A stretch of 64,000 bases of DNA, from NCBI RefSeq assembly GCF_021602345.1, contig NZ_BQID01000016.1, positions 54,098-118,097 on the forward strand, written 5' to 3'. Origin of the DNA: Pseudomonas pharyngis. Lineage in GTDB: Bacteria; Pseudomonadota; Gammaproteobacteria; Pseudomonadales; Pseudomonadaceae. The translations under genes were made by a program, and so were the position numbers. The notes below the pieces were generated by a model that had not been told where the DNA came from, searched no databases, and saw only the letters and a program-made list of their open reading frames with translations. Shown piece after piece: positions 26,618 through 35,440 of this stretch. The stretch's first letter is position 1. Every line of letters begins with the position of its first letter.

Positions 26618-26707
26618 TGTGGGAGCTAGCCTGCTAGCGATTGCGGCCTGACATTCAATTCAGATGTCGACTGATATACCGCCATCGCGAGCAGGCTCGC
26701 TCCCACA
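26618..26707. repeat. REP doublet (REPIN) after hemO
   Basis: Inverted REP units TGTGGGAGCTAGCCTGCTAGCGA and TCGCGAGCAGGCTCGCTCCCACA around a 44-bp spacer. As in the copy at 12126, the two core palindromes differ (CTAGCCTGCTAG versus GAGCAGGCTC). It lies between the hemO stop and the ybaN start. Confidence 0.85.
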
Positions 26708-26761
26708 TGGGAACCGAGCAAGTCTGTAGAATCCCCGTTTCGCCTCACGCACTTCGAGCCC

Positions 26762-27157
26762 ATGCCCCAACCCGCCGCCTCCCGACTCGCCCGCCTGCTG
26801 TTCGGCCTGCTCGCCTATGTCAGCCTCGGCATCGGTCTGATCGCCATCGTTGTGCCCGGCCTGCCGACCACCGAGTTCATCCTGCTCGCCGCCTGGGCCG
26901 CGACCCGCAGTTCGCCGCGCCTGAGTGCCTGGCTGGAAAACCATCGACTGTTCGGGCCGATCCTGAGCAACTGGCGCAACGGCAAGATCATCGCCCGCAA
27001 GGCCAAGGTCAGCGCCACGGTCAGCATGCTGCTGTGCGCCACGCTGATGCTGGTGATGCTCGATCACGGCTGGCCGATTTATCTGGCGATTGCCGGGATG
27101 ATCCTGGGCAATCTGTGGATCTGGTCGCGACCGGAAGCGTTGCCGAAGATTTCCTGA
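26762..27157 (+). CDS. YbaN/DUF454 family inner-membrane protein
   Basis: A 131-residue protein with two or three predicted membrane helices: LARLLFGLLAYVSLGIGLIAIVVPGLP near residues 10-36, and two near the C terminus (VSMLLCATLMLVML, IYLAIAGMILGNLWIW). The family signature PGLPTTEFILLAAWAATRSSPRL and the following WLENHRLFGPILSNWRNG are clear. YbaN proteins are widespread and of unknown function. They are often found near heme-uptake or heme-oxygenase genes, which fits here, but a role in heme handling is only a guess. Its Shine-Dalgarno is weak. Confidence 0.85.
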   Translation: MPQPAASRLARLLFGLLAYVSLGIGLIAIVVPGLPTTEFILLAAWAATRSSPRLSAWLENHRLFGPILSNWRNGKIIARKAKVSATVSMLLCATLMLVMLDHGWPIYLAIAGMILGNLWIWSRPEALPKIS

Positions 27158-27337
27158 TTTTTCCCTTGTTTTCAGGGTATTTACCCGCGCAAACGTTTAG
27201 CCGTGACCACTCGTCGGCTGGTAATTCATGCCTCTGCGCCTAGCGCCGATGAGCATTGAATGGCGCTGAATGGATTTGGCGAACCGGGCACCTTCCTGCC
27301 ACTAAGCCAACAGCTCATCCATTCGCGAGAACGTCCC
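27158..27337. other. Intergenic region before the chemoreceptor gene
   Basis: Within 180 bp I see no hairpin with a T-run and no strong regulatory motif. CGCCGATGA near 27245 recalls the -10 of FliA promoters (GCCGATAA), but no matching -35 is present at the right distance. Confidence 0.3.
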
Positions 27338-29476
27338 ATGTTCGACTCCCTGTCCATCCGCCTGAAAATCGTCCTGCTCTCCGGCCTGTGCCTGCTCGGT
27401 GTGGTCGCGCTGATCGTTGGCATCAACATTTACCAGACCAACCAGAACGACGAACTGGTCAGTGCTTCCAGCAGCAAGATGCTCACCGCCAGCGTGCAGG
27501 ACCTGCTGCAGGCCAAGGCTGCCGAGCAAGCGGTGCGGGTGCAGAAAACCTTCGGCGAAAGTCTGTTGGTGATCACCGCCCTGGCGGACCAGATCAAGGA
27601 CATGCGAGTGATGGCCGCCAAGCGTTCGCTGGACGCCGGCGCCCTGCGTGAAGAGTTGAACCTGAGCCTGAAAACCGCCTTCGAGCGCAACAGCAAGGTG
27701 CTTGGCATCTGGCTGGCGTTCGAGCCCAACGGACTGGACGGCAAGGACAGCGAATTCGCCAACGATGCCGCGCGTCAGTCCAACGAGGCGGGACGCTTCG
27801 CCAGTTACTGGAGCCGTGCTGCGGGCCCGTCGCTGAACACGATCATGGTCGAAGACGACATGAACAAGACCACCCTCAGCGTCAGCGGCACACCTTACAA
27901 CAGCTGGTACACCTGCCCTCGCGACAACAAACGCACCTGCCTGCTTGATCCTTACGCCGACACCGTGGGCGGCAAGGAAATGCTCATGACCACCATTTCC
28001 GTGCCCCTGCTGGTGGACGGCAAGGCCATCGGCGTGGTCGGTGTCGACATCGCCCTCGATGCCCTGCAAGCGGCGGCCGTGGACTCTCAGCGTGACCTGT
28101 TCAACAGCGCCGGGCACATGCTGATCGTCTCCGGCAGCGGCGTGCTCGGTGCCTACAGCGCGGATGCCGGCAAGGTCGGCAAAAGCATCGGCGACACCCT
28201 CGGCGTCGAGGGCAAGGACGTGCTGCAACTGCTGAGTGCCGGCACACCGAAGATTCTCGAACGGGGCGACCTGATCCGCGCCGTGTATCCGGTCAACCCG
28301 ATTGCCGACTCCAAGGCCTGGGGTGTGGTCATCGACCTGCCGAAACAAGTGCTGCTGGCCGACTCGGTCAAGCTCCAGGCAGTGCTCGACGATGCGCAGC
28401 AAACCGGCACCATTACCGCCCTCGCAGTTGCAGTGATCGCCGGCCTGATCGGTCTGCTGCTGATCTGGCTCACCGCCTCCGGTGTGACCCGTCCGATCAA
28501 CAGCGTCGCCGAGATGCTGAAGAACATCGCCAGCGGCGAAGGCGACCTGACCCAGCGCCTGAACTACACCAAGCAGGATGAACTGGGCGAACTGGTGAAC
28601 TGGTTCAACCGCTTCCTCGACAAGCTGCAACCGACCATCGCCCAGATCAAACAGAGCATCACCGAGGCTCGCGGCACCGCCGATCAATCGTCGGAAATCG
28701 CCCGCCAGACCAGTGAAGGCATGCAGGTGCAATTCCGCGAGATCGATCAGGTGGCCACCGCCTCCAACGAAATGAGCGCCACCGCTCACGACGTGGCCAA
28801 CAGCGCCTCGAACGCTGCCAACGCCGCGAAAGGCGCCGATCAGTCGGCCAAGGACGGCATGTCGATCATCGAGCGCAGCACCCGTGACATCAATCAACTG
28901 GCCGATGAAGTCAGCAAAGCGGTGACCGAGGTCGAAGAGCTGGCGGTCAACAGCGAGCAGATCGGTTCGGTGCTGGAGGTGATCCGCAGCATTGCCGAGC
29001 AGACCAACCTGCTGGCGCTGAACGCCGCGATCGAAGCGGCCCGTGCCGGTGAAAGCGGTCGTGGTTTTGCGGTGGTGGCCGATGAGGTCCGCAACCTGGC
29101 CAAGCGCACCCAGGATTCGGTGGAAGAAATCCGCGTGGTCATTGAACGCATCCAGACCGGCACCCGTGGCGTGGTCGCGACCATGCACTCGAGCCAGACC
29201 CAGGCCCACAACAACGCCGGGCAGATCCGCCAGGCCGTGGACGCCCTGGGCAAGATCAGCGACGCGGTCACCGTGATCAGCGACATGAACCTGCAAATCG
29301 CCAGCGCCGCCGAACAGCAGAGCGCAGTGGCCGAAGAGGTCAACCGCAACGTCTCGGCGATCCGTACCGTCACCGAAACCCTGACCGAACAGGCTACCGA
29401 ATCGGCGGCGATCAGCAGCCAGCTCAATGCATTGGCCAGCCAGCAGATGAAATTGATGGATCAGTTCCGCGTCTAG
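27338..29476 (+). CDS. Methyl-accepting chemotaxis protein with dCache-type sensor
   Basis: A 712-residue chemoreceptor. The first membrane helix is [22 protein letters not shown] (about residues 11-32), with a large periplasmic region to about 370 consistent with a double Cache domain ([23 protein letters not shown] is typical). The second helix is near 372-397 ([21 protein letters not shown]), then HAMP ([24 protein letters not shown]) and the signalling hairpin [38 protein letters not shown]. The ATG at 27338 starts directly before the first helix. No C-terminal pentapeptide for CheR docking is evident. The ligand is unknown. Probably monocistronic, flanked by a REP doublet downstream. Confidence 0.92.
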   Translation: MFDSLSIRLKIVLLSGLCLLGVVALIVGINIYQTNQNDELVSASSSKMLTASVQDLLQAKAAEQAVRVQKTFGESLLVITALADQIKDMRVMAAKRSLDAGALREELNLSLKTAFERNSKVLGIWLAFEPNGLDGKDSEFANDAARQSNEAGRFASYWSRAAGPSLNTIMVEDDMNKTTLSVSGTPYNSWYTCPRDNKRTCLLDPYADTVGGKEMLMTTISVPLLVDGKAIGVVGVDIALDALQAAAVDSQRDLFNSAGHMLIVSGSGVLGAYSADAGKVGKSIGDTLGVEGKDVLQLLSAGTPKILERGDLIRAVYPVNPIADSKAWGVVIDLPKQVLLADSVKLQAVLDDAQQTGTITALAVAVIAGLIGLLLIWLTASGVTRPINSVAEMLKNIASGEGDLTQRLNYTKQDELGELVNWFNRFLDKLQPTIAQIKQSITEARGTADQSSEIARQTSEGMQVQFREIDQVATASNEMSATAHDVANSASNAANAAKGADQSAKDGMSIIERSTRDINQLADEVSKAVTEVEELAVNSEQIGSVLEVIRSIAEQTNLLALNAAIEAARAGESGRGFAVVADEVRNLAKRTQDSVEEIRVVIERIQTGTRGVVATMHSSQTQAHNNAGQIRQAVDALGKISDAVTVISDMNLQIASAAEQQSAVAEEVNRNVSAIRTVTETLTEQATESAAISSQLNALASQQMKLMDQFRV

Positions 29477-29494
29477 AACATCACTGTCATCCCT

Positions 29495-29584
29495 TGTGGG
29501 AGCTTGCCTGCAAGCGATGGCGGTGGATCAGTCGATACATCTATCGGCAGACACTCCGCTATCGCTTGCAGGCAAGCTCCCACA
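29495..29584. repeat. REP doublet (REPIN) after the chemoreceptor gene
   Basis: Inverted units TGTGGGAGCTTGCCTGCAAGCGA and TCGCTTGCAGGCAAGCTCCCACA. Here both halves share the same core (GCTTGCCTGCAAGC), so this copy folds into a nearly perfect long hairpin and belongs to a different sub-variant from the GAGCGGGCTTGCTCGCGA copies. Confidence 0.85.
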
Positions 29585-29673
29585 GGGATTTGTGTTGACT
29601 AGGGAGATTAGGGTTTTCATCTAACTCGATATTCTTTTGCACTATGATCAGGCCCTCTTCCGGAGGGCCTTCG

Positions 29674-31023
29674 ATGACCGATCTGCTCACGTCCATTCAA
29701 GCCGCGCTCGGCTTGTCCCGCATGCCGATTCCGTTCACCGGCGAGGGCGCCCTGCCCTCGGCGTTTGCCGTCACCGACCTGGCCTGCGCAAGCATTGCTG
29801 CTGCCGGGCAAGCGGTCGCCGAACTCCTTCAGCAGCAAACCGGCCACTTGCCCGAAGTTGAAGTCGACCGCCGCCTCGCCTCTTTCTGGTTCGCCACCTC
29901 GCTGCGGCCGATCGGCTGGGAAGTGCCGCCGCTGTGGGATCCGGTGGCCGGCGACTACGCAACCCGAGACGGCTGGATCCGCCTGCACACCAACGCCCCG
30001 CATCACCGCACCGCCGCTGAAAGCGTGCTCGGCGCCTGTGCCGACCGCGCGGCCATGGCAGCAAAAGTCGCGCAATGGGCCAGTGCCGATCTGGAGCAAG
30101 CGGTGGTCGAGGCCAAGGGCTGCGCCGCCGAAATGCGCAGTTGGGAACAGTGGCAGAAACACCCGCAAGGGTTGGCGGTGAATGCCGAACCCTTGGTGCA
30201 TTTCAGTGATGGGAAGGAAGAGAACCGTCGACCCTGGCAAGGCTCGGTGGCACAGCCATTGGCCGGGCTCAAGGTGCTCGATCTGACCCGCGTACTGGCC
30301 GGCCCGACCGCCAGCCGCTTCCTCGCGGGGCTGGGCGCCAATGTGCTGCGCATCGATCCGCCGACCTGGAACGAACCCGGCGTGGTGCCGGAAGTGACTC
30401 TCGGCAAACGTTGTGCGCGGCTGGATCTGCATGAGCTGGCAGATCGCGCAGTGTTTGAAGGTTTGCTCAAGGATGCCGACATTCTATTGCACGGCTATCG
30501 CGCCGACGCCCTTGAACATCTCGGCTTCGGCGTTGAACGTCGCCGGCAACTCGCGCCGGGGCTGATCGACGTTTGCCTCAACGCCTACGGCGGGAGCGGC
30601 CCGTGGCAGAACCGGCGCGGCTTCGACAGCCTGGTGCAGATGAGCAGCGGAATCGCCGAGGCCGGGCAGCGCTGGAAGCAAGCGGACAAACCGACACCGC
30701 TGCCGGTACAGGCGCTGGATCATGCGACGGGGTATCTGATGGCGGCGAGTGTGATTCGGTTGCTGACTGAACGGTTACGCAGTGGTCGAGGTGGATCGGC
30801 GCGGTTGTCGCTGGCGCGGACGGCGAAGTTGTTGGTTGAGCATGGGGCTGGGACTGACGAAGCGTTGCGTCCGGAGGAGGCAAAGGACCAGAGCTTGCAG
30901 ATGGAACACACGCCATGGGGGCCGGCACGTCGGCTTCAAGCGCCGCTGCGTATTGCTGGAGCGCCGTTGCAGTGGGCTTTGCCGGCGACTGAGTTGGGGT
31001 CGCATCGTCCGCAGTGGTTTTGA
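29674..31023 (+). CDS. Family III (CaiB/BaiF-type) CoA-transferase-like protein
   Basis: A 449-residue protein with class III CoA-transferase features. The usual N-terminal family motif LKVLDLTRVLAGPTASRFLAGLGANVLRID appears only at about residue 205. It is followed by LIDVCLNAYGGSGPWQNRRGFDSLVQMSSGIA and DHATGYLMAASVIRLLTERLRSGRG. The first 200 residues contain a second copy of the late-domain pattern (AFAVTDLACASIAAAGQAVAELLQQQTG). The order is therefore late half, early half, late half. The ATG at 29674 has GGAGG 8 bp upstream. CoA donor and acceptor are unknown. A MITE-like repeat follows the stop. Confidence 0.75.
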   Translation: MTDLLTSIQAALGLSRMPIPFTGEGALPSAFAVTDLACASIAAAGQAVAELLQQQTGHLPEVEVDRRLASFWFATSLRPIGWEVPPLWDPVAGDYATRDGWIRLHTNAPHHRTAAESVLGACADRAAMAAKVAQWASADLEQAVVEAKGCAAEMRSWEQWQKHPQGLAVNAEPLVHFSDGKEENRRPWQGSVAQPLAGLKVLDLTRVLAGPTASRFLAGLGANVLRIDPPTWNEPGVVPEVTLGKRCARLDLHELADRAVFEGLLKDADILLHGYRADALEHLGFGVERRRQLAPGLIDVCLNAYGGSGPWQNRRGFDSLVQMSSGIAEAGQRWKQADKPTPLPVQALDHATGYLMAASVIRLLTERLRSGRGGSARLSLARTAKLLVEHGAGTDEALRPEEAKDQSLQMEHTPWGPARRLQAPLRIAGAPLQWALPATELGSHRPQWF

Positions 31024-31049
31024 GATTTGTGCATGGTTTGAGATCGCTG

Positions 31050-31226
31050 CCCTCACCCCAGCCCTCTCCCGGGGGGGAGAGGGAGCCGACCGAGTTGTCT
31101 GGCGCCATGCATCGACCTGAGAGATCGAGTCGATTTTGGATTCGGTGCAGAACGTTCAAGTCGATGTACTTCTCAAATATCCCCCAATCGGCTCCCTCTC
31201 CCTCCGGGAGAGGGCTGGGGTGAGGG
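31050..31226. repeat. Palindromic MITE-like repeat, copy C (177 bp)
   Basis: It starts CCCTCACCCCAGCCCTCTCCC and ends GGGAGAGGGCTGGGGTGAGGG, so the termini are exact inverted repeats over about 21 bp. The interior carries CATCGACCTGAGAGATCGA and the inverted partner TCAAGTCGATGTACTTC. It lies between the CoA-transferase-like gene and the convergent alkA-like gene. Confidence 0.85.
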
Positions 31227-31254
31227 CCGCGATCTCAAGCCGTACACCACAATC

Positions 31255-32106
31255 TCAATCGAATCGGCTCAAAGACGCCCACAACACCTGCGCCGCATAC
31301 CCCCGAAATGGCCGCCAGGCCTCTGCCCGAACAGACAACTCCCGCGCCGTCATCCGCTTCCCTTCCAGTACCTCCAGCGCCCGCAGCAATCCCACATCCC
31401 CGGTCGGAAACCCGTCCATGTCCCGCAACTGGCGCAAGGCAATGTACTGCGCCGTCCAGTCGCCAATTCCGTGCAACGCCAGCAACCGCGCCGTCCCGGA
31501 GGCAAACAGCAGCGGATCGTCCAATGACGCCTGCGCCACCCCGGACAAAGTGCGCCCGCGACTTTTCGGCATGCCCAGCGCCGCCAAATCAGCGTTCGCC
31601 AAAACCTTTGCCTGAGGAAAGACGTGAGTCAGGCCCGGCACTGCAGAACGCAAAGGCTCGCCATACTGCGCCACCAGTTTCCCCGCCAGCCGAATCGCCG
31701 CGACCACGGTGATCTGCTGCCCCAGCACCGCGCGAAACGCCAGTTCCAGACCATCCCACGCCCCCGGCACCCGTAAGCCCGGCCGCTCGGCGATCAGCCG
31801 CGCCAGCAGCGGATCTACCGCCAGATGCTGCTGCATCCTGGGTAGATCCGCATCCAGATCAAACATCCGTCGCAAGCGCACAACAATCTCGGGAACCGCC
31901 GACGGATCCGGGAAATCCAGCTCCACCTCCAGCGCATCACCGTCGCCGGGCCAGACCGAAACCGTGCCCTGCACCCCGTTCAACCCGATGCTGCGCGAAT
32001 ACACACCATCAACCACCGTCTCCATTCCCGCCACCGCGCGGGCCGCGAGAAACCCGAGCATCGCCGGCCAGTCGCAAAATCCGTGATAGTCGAGCCGTAA
32101 TCTCAC
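31255..32106 (-). CDS. DNA-3-methyladenine glycosylase II (AlkA family)
   Basis: A 283-residue base-excision repair glycosylase that removes alkylated purines. The AlkA N-terminal domain is followed by the HhH-GPD fold: GLELAFRAVLGQQITVVAA near residue 122, the helix-hairpin-helix LLALHGIGDWTAQYIALRQL near residue 208, and the catalytic aspartate in FPTGDVGLLRAL about 15 residues later. The start is GTG at 32106 and overlaps the stop of the upstream ArcD-like gene by 4 bp, without a clear Shine-Dalgarno, so it is probably translated by coupling. The pairing of an amino-acid antiporter and a repair glycosylase is unusual. Confidence 0.88.
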   Translation of the reverse strand: MRLRLDYHGFCDWPAMLGFLAARAVAGMETVVDGVYSRSIGLNGVQGTVSVWPGDGDALEVELDFPDPSAVPEIVVRLRRMFDLDADLPRMQQHLAVDPLLARLIAERPGLRVPGAWDGLELAFRAVLGQQITVVAAIRLAGKLVAQYGEPLRSAVPGLTHVFPQAKVLANADLAALGMPKSRGRTLSGVAQASLDDPLLFASGTARLLALHGIGDWTAQYIALRQLRDMDGFPTGDVGLLRALEVLEGKRMTARELSVRAEAWRPFRGYAAQVLWASLSRFD

Positions 32107-33530
32107 AGAGACAACACGCCGCTGTACAACCCATACGCCGCAAGCCCGGCCCCGGCGATCACGCAGGTGAAAATCCCCTTCTCGAGCGTGGTGAACAACG
32201 GCTCGCCCTGCTCATGCTTGGCCTTGGCGAACAGGATCACCCCCGGCGCATACAACAGCGCCGACAACAGCAGGTATTTCACCCCGCCGGCATACAACAG
32301 CCACACCGCGTAACACAGCGCGATGCCGCCGATCAGCAGATCCTTGGTGCGTTCGGCAGAGGCATGTTCATAGGTTTCTCCCCGCCCGCTCAACAGCACC
32401 GCATAGGCTGCCGACCACAGATACGGCACCAGAATCATCGACGAGGCGAGGTAAATCAGACTGGTATAGGTGCCGGCGGAAAACAGCGTGATCAGCAGGA
32501 AAATCTGGATCATCACGTTGGTCAGCCACAACGCGTTGACCGGCACATGGTTGGCGTTTTCCTTTTTCAGGAACGCCGGCATCGTGTTGTCCTTGGCGGT
32601 GGCGAACAGGATCTCCGCGCACAACAGCGCCCACGACAGCAACGCACCGAGCAACGAAATGGCCAGGCCCACGCTGATCAGCAACGCGCCCCATGGCCCG
32701 ACGATGTGTTCCAGCACAGCGGCCAGTGACGGGTTCTGCAAGGTCGCCAGTTCCGGCTGGCTCATGATCCCCAGCGACAACACATTGACCAGCACCAGCA
32801 GCGCCAGCACACCGATGAAACCAATCACCGTGGCCCGGCCCACATCGGTGCGTTTCTCCGCCCGCGCCGAGTAAACGCTGGCGCCTTCGATACCGATGAA
32901 CACGAACACGGTGACCAGCATCATGTTGCGCACCTGATCCATCACGCCGCCGAAATTCGGGTTGCTGCGGCCCCAGATGTCGCGGGTAAAAATCTCGGCC
33001 TTGAACGCTACGGCGGCAATGACCACGAACATGATCAAAGGAATGATCTTGGCCACGGTGGTCAACTGATTGATCAGCGCCGCCTCCTTGATCCCGCGCA
33101 TCACAAGAAAGTGCACGGCCCACAGCAACGCCGAGGCGCAACCGATGGCGATCGGCGTGTTGCCCTGGCCGAACACCGGAAAGAAGTAGCCGAGGGTGCT
33201 GAACAGCAACACGAAATACCCGACGTTGCCCAGCCAGGCACTGATCCAGTAACCCCACGCCGAAGAAAAGCCCATGTAGTCGCCGAACCCGGCCTTGGCG
33301 TAGGCATACACGCCGGAGTCCAGTTCCGGTTTGCGATTGGCCAGGGTCTGGAACACGAAAGCCAGGGTGAGCATGCCGATCGCCGTGATGCCCCAGCCGA
33401 TCAGGATGGCGCCGGCATCGGCCCGGGCTGCCATGTTCTGCGGCAGGGAAAAAATCCCCCCGCCAATCATCGAACCCACCACCAGGGCGATCAGTGCGCC
33501 AAGGCGCAGCTTTTGCGTCGGTTGCGACAT
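32103..33530 (-). CDS. ArcD-like basic amino acid/polyamine antiporter (second copy)
   Basis: A 475-residue APC-family transporter with about 12 membrane helices, closely similar to the ArcD product encoded divergently at 33979 and of identical length. The N terminus [28 protein letters not shown] has the [12 protein letters not shown] turn that lines the substrate site in this family. The ATG at 33530 has GGAG about 10 bp upstream; the longer frame from 33596 is not conserved with its partner. It is transcribed away from the arc operon and into the alkA-like gene. Likely an arginine/ornithine or lysine-type exchanger; substrate divergence from ArcD is possible. Confidence 0.88.
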   Translation of the reverse strand: MSQPTQKLRLGALIALVVGSMIGGGIFSLPQNMAARADAGAILIGWGITAIGMLTLAFVFQTLANRKPELDSGVYAYAKAGFGDYMGFSSAWGYWISAWLGNVGYFVLLFSTLGYFFPVFGQGNTPIAIGCASALLWAVHFLVMRGIKEAALINQLTTVAKIIPLIMFVVIAAVAFKAEIFTRDIWGRSNPNFGGVMDQVRNMMLVTVFVFIGIEGASVYSARAEKRTDVGRATVIGFIGVLALLVLVNVLSLGIMSQPELATLQNPSLAAVLEHIVGPWGALLISVGLAISLLGALLSWALLCAEILFATAKDNTMPAFLKKENANHVPVNALWLTNVMIQIFLLITLFSAGTYTSLIYLASSMILVPYLWSAAYAVLLSGRGETYEHASAERTKDLLIGGIALCYAVWLLYAGGVKYLLLSALLYAPGVILFAKAKHEQGEPLFTTLEKGIFTCVIAGAGLAAYGLYSGVLSL

Positions 33531-33978
33531 TCCAGCGTCTCCAGGTTCCCGAGGTCGGCATTGGCCGCCCATGGTGATGTAACCGGTATTAACCAAACGG
33601 TTAGAGCGTAAGTACGTTTATTGAATAACGCCAATCAACGCCTTTTATATATAGCGGATGGCACTAATGCCTAGCACGGATAGGCGGTTTTGTGTGCGAA
33701 TCTTGATAATTCGATTCTGTACTGAAAACAGAGGTGAAAAATTTGCCAAACCTTGAAAACGGACTAGCGTGATAACTCGAAAGTAATAGGAAAAGTTCCC
33801 AACTACATATGCCGAAAGCCTCTAGGACAGGCCTCACAGGCAGAAGCCTTATGCCATCAGACGTTTCATAAGTCATTCATTAACAATGGAATGTGACCAT
33901 GCACTGATCTAAGTCAGCTGTTTGAATAGCTAACAGAACTACGCTGTGAACTCTTCTCTCCTGCAATGGAGTCATGCA
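33531..33978. other. Shared upstream region of the two arcD paralogues
   Basis: A 448-bp AT-rich divergent regulatory region. It contains a TATATATA-like stretch near 33645-33655 that could be a -10 for the minus-strand paralogue. On the other side, an ANR-like dyad and -10-like box serve arcD. No coding sequence is supported; a 70-residue minus-strand frame at 33664-33876 lacks a Shine-Dalgarno and any recognisable similarity. Confidence 0.5.
33904..33945 (+). promoter_or_regulatory. ANR-type box and -10 element of arcDABC
   Basis: CTGATCTAAGTCAG (33904-33917) is an FNR/ANR-like dyad (consensus TTGAT-N4-ATCAA). Its centre is about 42 bp from the start point predicted by the TACGCT -10-like box (33940-33945), the class II activator position. 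The arginine deiminase operon of P. aeruginosa is activated by ANR under low oxygen through such a site. Confidence 0.55.
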
Positions 33979-35406
33979 ATGTCTGAAGCTCCCGGAAAAC
34001 TACGACTAGGTGCACTGGTTGCATTGGTAGTCGGCTCAATGATCGGTGGCGGGATATTCTCTTTGCCGCAAAACATGGCCGCCAGTGCCGACGTCGGCGC
34101 GGTTCTGATTGGCTGGGCCATCACCGCTGTCGGCATGCTCACCCTCGCTTTCGTCTTTCAAACCCTCGCCAATCGCAAGCCTGACCTGGACGGCGGTGTC
34201 TACGCCTACGCCAAGGCCGGTTTCGGCGATTACATGGGTTTCTCCTCGGCCTGGGGTTACTGGATCAGTGCCTGGCTGGGCAACGTCGGTTACTTCGTTC
34301 TGCTGTTCAGCACCCTCGGGTATTTCTTTCCGGTTTTTGGGGAAGGCAACACCGTTGCTGCTGTGATCGGCGCCTCTGTGCTGTTGTGGGGCGTGCACTT
34401 TCTGGTGCTGCGCGGGATCAAGGAGGCGGCGTTCATCAACCTGGTGACCACCGTCGCCAAGGTCGTGCCGCTGCTGCTGTTCGTGCTGATCGCGATCTTC
34501 GCCTTCAAACTGGACATCTTCACCGCTGACATCTGGGGCGTGAAAAACCCGGATCTGGGCAGCGTGATGAACCAGGTGCGCAACATGATGCTGGTCACCG
34601 TGTGGGTGTTCATCGGCATCGAAGGCGCGAGCATCTTCTCGGCCCGGGCGGAAAAACGTTCGGACGTCGGCAAGGCGACCGTGATCGGTTTCATCACCGT
34701 GCTGCTGTTCCTGGTGCTGGTGAACGTGTTGTCGCTGGGCATCATGACCCAGCCGGAACTGGCCAAACTGCAGAACCCGTCGATGGCCGCCGTGCTGGAG
34801 CATGTGGTCGGTCACTGGGGCGCGGTGCTGATCAGCGTCGGTCTGATTATCTCGCTGCTGGGGGCGTTGCTGTCGTGGGTGCTGCTGTGTGCGGAGATCA
34901 TGTTCGCCGCCGCCAAGGACCACACCATGCCGGAGTTCCTGCGCAAGGAGAACGCCAACCACGTGCCGGTCAACGCCCTGTGGCTGACCAACGCGATGGT
35001 GCAGTTGTTCCTGATCATCACCCTGTTCTCGGCCAGCACTTACCTGTCGCTGATCTACCTCGCCACATCGATGATTCTGGTGCCGTACCTGTGGTCGGCG
35101 GCCTACGCCCTGCTGCTGGCGGTGCGCGGCGAAAGCTACGAAGGCTTCGCGGCCGAACGGCGCAAGGACCTGATCATCGGCGGCATAGCCCTGATCTATG
35201 CGGTGTGGCTGCTCTACGCCGGTGGCGTGAAGTACCTGCTGCTGTCGGCACTGCTCTATGCCCCCGGCGCGATCCTGTTCGCCAAGGCCAAGCTCGAACT
35301 CAAACAACCGGTTTTCACCAACGTCGAGAAGCTGATTTTCGCCGCAGTGGTCGTGGGCGCCCTCGTGGCCGCCTACGGACTGTATGACGGCTTCCTGACT
35401 CTGTAA
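33979..35406 (+). CDS. arcD: Arginine/ornithine antiporter
   Basis: A 475-residue APC-family antiporter with about 12 membrane helices that exchanges external arginine for ornithine. The start ATG at 33979 has TGGAG 8 bp upstream, and the N terminus [28 protein letters not shown] matches its divergent paralogue. It is the first gene of arcDABC; arcA begins 34 bp after its stop. ANR control is likely from the upstream box. The tight link with arcA makes this copy the functional ArcD. Confidence 0.93.
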   Translation: MSEAPGKLRLGALVALVVGSMIGGGIFSLPQNMAASADVGAVLIGWAITAVGMLTLAFVFQTLANRKPDLDGGVYAYAKAGFGDYMGFSSAWGYWISAWLGNVGYFVLLFSTLGYFFPVFGEGNTVAAVIGASVLLWGVHFLVLRGIKEAAFINLVTTVAKVVPLLLFVLIAIFAFKLDIFTADIWGVKNPDLGSVMNQVRNMMLVTVWVFIGIEGASIFSARAEKRSDVGKATVIGFITVLLFLVLVNVLSLGIMTQPELAKLQNPSMAAVLEHVVGHWGAVLISVGLIISLLGALLSWVLLCAEIMFAAAKDHTMPEFLRKENANHVPVNALWLTNAMVQLFLIITLFSASTYLSLIYLATSMILVPYLWSAAYALLLAVRGESYEGFAAERRKDLIIGGIALIYAVWLLYAGGVKYLLLSALLYAPGAILFAKAKLELKQPVFTNVEKLIFAAVVVGALVAAYGLYDGFLTL

Positions 35407-35440
35407 TTGCCCAACGTTTTCTCTCTGGAGGATCACTGAA

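Noticed and set aside
27158-27337. FliA-type promoter for the chemoreceptor gene
   Set aside because: A GCCGAT-like -10 is present, but no TAAA-type -35 lies at the correct distance.
27302-29296. A 664-codon minus-strand frame opposite the chemoreceptor gene
   Set aside because: Shadow frame with low-complexity antisense composition.
33664-33876. A 70-residue minus-strand frame in the arcD divergent region
   Set aside because: No Shine-Dalgarno, no similarity, AT-rich regulatory DNA; a promoter region explains it better.
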